A DNA stretch of 6,727 nt. It comes from Candidatus Sulfotelmatobacter sp. (GTDB taxonomy: Bacteria; Acidobacteriota; Terriglobia; Terriglobales; Acidobacteriaceae). This document shows, piece after piece, positions 5,816-6,727 of this stretch (position 1 is the stretch's first letter; each line of letters opens with the position of its first letter). Location of the stretch: NCBI GenBank assembly GCA_030049565.1, contig JASIKQ010000635.1:1-6727 (forward strand), in the 5' to 3' direction. Position numbers and translations under genes: made by a program. The notes below the pieces were generated by a model. That model worked only from the letters and a program-made list of their open reading frames with translations, did no database searches and had not been told where the DNA came from.

Positions 5816-6727
5816 TTAATACAGGCGCTCTTGTGGCCGCAGGCTGCCGATGCCACCGATGTTGGCGAGAGTGAAACTGAAACGCAACAGGTTTTCGTTG
5901 CGCACATTGGCGACGGTGTAGGTACGGTATTCGAGCGTGACTCCGCAGCAGTCCCAGTTATAAGTTGTCTGGACGCTGACAAACTGCAACTGTCGAAGGT
6001 CCGCGTCAAAGCCGAAGCTGCCTGCGGCGCTGAATCCGCGCTTAACCAAGCGCCCATATCCCAGGGCAGCGCGAAATTGGTTGAAGTGCTCGGGCGTGGC
6101 CGAATTCGAGGATGCAACTCCGGTCTGTACCGGAATTTCCAGAAGCGCATCGCCGCCGCCGATGGTCACCTGGCCGAAGTGGTAGTTGGCCAGAACTGTG
6201 CTTGCATTCACGCGCGTATTCTGAAAGTCGTAATCGAGATCCCATTCCGCGTCAGTCCGGGCGCTGGTTTCCACGCGCAACCGCGAAATCAGCGGCGAGA
6301 GATGCCGCGGCTGGGTTAGAAATGCAATCCCGGTAAGATCTTCCGTGGTGGTAAATACGTTCCGCTGCCCCGGAACCAAAGCTCCGCCAAAGGTGGGATC
6401 AAGAAAATATTTTTGCGCTAATTCCCAGGTGACGAGCTCTCTTACGGAAGGTTGTTCGGCGCAGGGCGTGGTTTGCAGAATGCTGGGATGTTGCCAGGGA
6501 ATAATCGATTCCGGCGCTGGTCCGCCGGCAATAAGGGGCGTCATGATGTCAGTACAATCTTCCGGTTTCGCCGAGGTGCGCTTGGCATAAAGACGGGTTA
6601 TAAAGCCGTATTCCACCTCATGGGTGTCGCTCAGAACGTCGCGCTCGTCAAATTTCAAAATGTTGGCAAAGTTGTTGACGCCGGTCACGAAGCGGTAGGT
6701 CGCGAAGGGCTCGATCACATGCTTCCA
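5816..6727 (-). CDS. lptD: LptD, LPS-assembly outer-membrane protein, C-terminal part (cut by right edge)
   Basis: The C-terminal 303 residues of a predicted outer-membrane beta-barrel that, with LptE, inserts lipopolysaccharide into the outer leaflet. The open frame reaches the right edge, so the N-terminal jellyroll and signal peptide are outside. The visible part begins WKHVIEPFATYRFVTGVNNF and continues FDERDVLSDTHEVEYGFITRLYAK, the typical LptD barrel signature. Next come a long loop, WELAQKYFLDPTFGGALVPG, and a series of alternating amphipathic strands. YNWDCCGVTLEYRTY (visible residues 256-270) carries the adjacent Cys-Cys pair that in E. coli LptD (C724, C725) bonds to N-terminal cysteines. 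Two more cysteines (visible C58 and C89) lie in the long, probably surface-exposed, loop. It is the first gene of the minus-strand block seen here, followed by larE after 46 bases. The assignment rests on these motifs; LptE is not seen. Confidence 0.88.
   Translation of the reverse strand, partial: WKHVIEPFATYRFVTGVNNFANILKFDERDVLSDTHEVEYGFITRLYAKRTSAKPEDCTDIMTPLIAGGPAPESIIPWQHPSILQTTPCAEQPSVRELVTWELAQKYFLDPTFGGALVPGQRNVFTTTEDLTGIAFLTQPRHLSPLISRLRVETSARTDAEWDLDYDFQNTRVNASTVLANYHFGQVTIGGGDALLEIPVQTGVASSNSATPEHFNQFRAALGYGRLVKRGFSAAGSFGFDADLRQLQFVSVQTTYNWDCCGVTLEYRTYTVANVRNENLLRFSFTLANIGGIGSLRPQERLY

Noticed and set aside
5770..6150. LarE extended to 404 residues by the upstream open frame
   Set aside because: The extension overlaps the end of lptD in another frame, has no LarE homology, and the 277-residue form from 5769 matches family length.

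Overview
The window reads as chromosomal DNA of a moderately GC-rich, diderm (LPS-bearing) bacterium. Gene content and protein style suggest Acidobacteriota (Terriglobia/Koribacter-like). This is an inference from memory of the families: a separate biotin carboxylase with an Ala-rich tail ending in a W..ASRREAL-type motif, the LptD barrel style, and a PpiC-type lipoprotein next to a DsbA-like protein. No database comparison was possible. Coding density is high, and there are no RNA genes, mobile elements or CRISPR arrays that I can see.

Layout. (1) Positions 1 to about 473, minus strand: the N-terminal part of a GT39/ArnT-like membrane glycosyltransferase, cut by the left edge. (2) About 474-654: a short divergent intergenic region holding one possible 23-codon ORF with a good ribosome binding site. 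(3) 655-2706, plus strand: biotin carboxylase (AccC) followed after 39 bases by a biotinyl carrier protein. Together they equal one acyl-CoA carboxylase alpha chain split into two genes. (4) 2709-6727, minus strand: four genes reading right to left, namely the C-terminal part of lptD (cut by the right edge), larE, a DsbA-like thiol oxidoreductase and a SurA/PpiC-like lipoprotein. The plus and minus blocks converge with only two bases between their stop codons.

How they fit together. The carboxylase pair would carry out the ATP-dependent biotin carboxylation half-reaction; its carboxyltransferase partner is not in the window. On the minus strand, LptD is the outer-membrane LPS translocon, which in the studied enterobacterial case needs disulfide formation (DsbA) and periplasmic chaperoning (SurA) to fold. 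Here an LptD that keeps the C-terminal Cys-Cys pair lies in the same strand block as a DsbA-like and a SurA-like protein, which suggests a locally encoded outer-membrane assembly set. LarE, which makes the nickel-pincer cofactor of lactate racemase-type enzymes, sits between them without an obvious functional link; it carries three cysteines in the arrangement expected for the iron-sulfur-cluster type.

I see no clear sign of a wholly undescribed system. The points most worth a second look are the LptD/DsbA/SurA grouping, the three-cysteine LarE, the apparently degenerate isomerase domain of the SurA-like lipoprotein, and the small ORF before accC.
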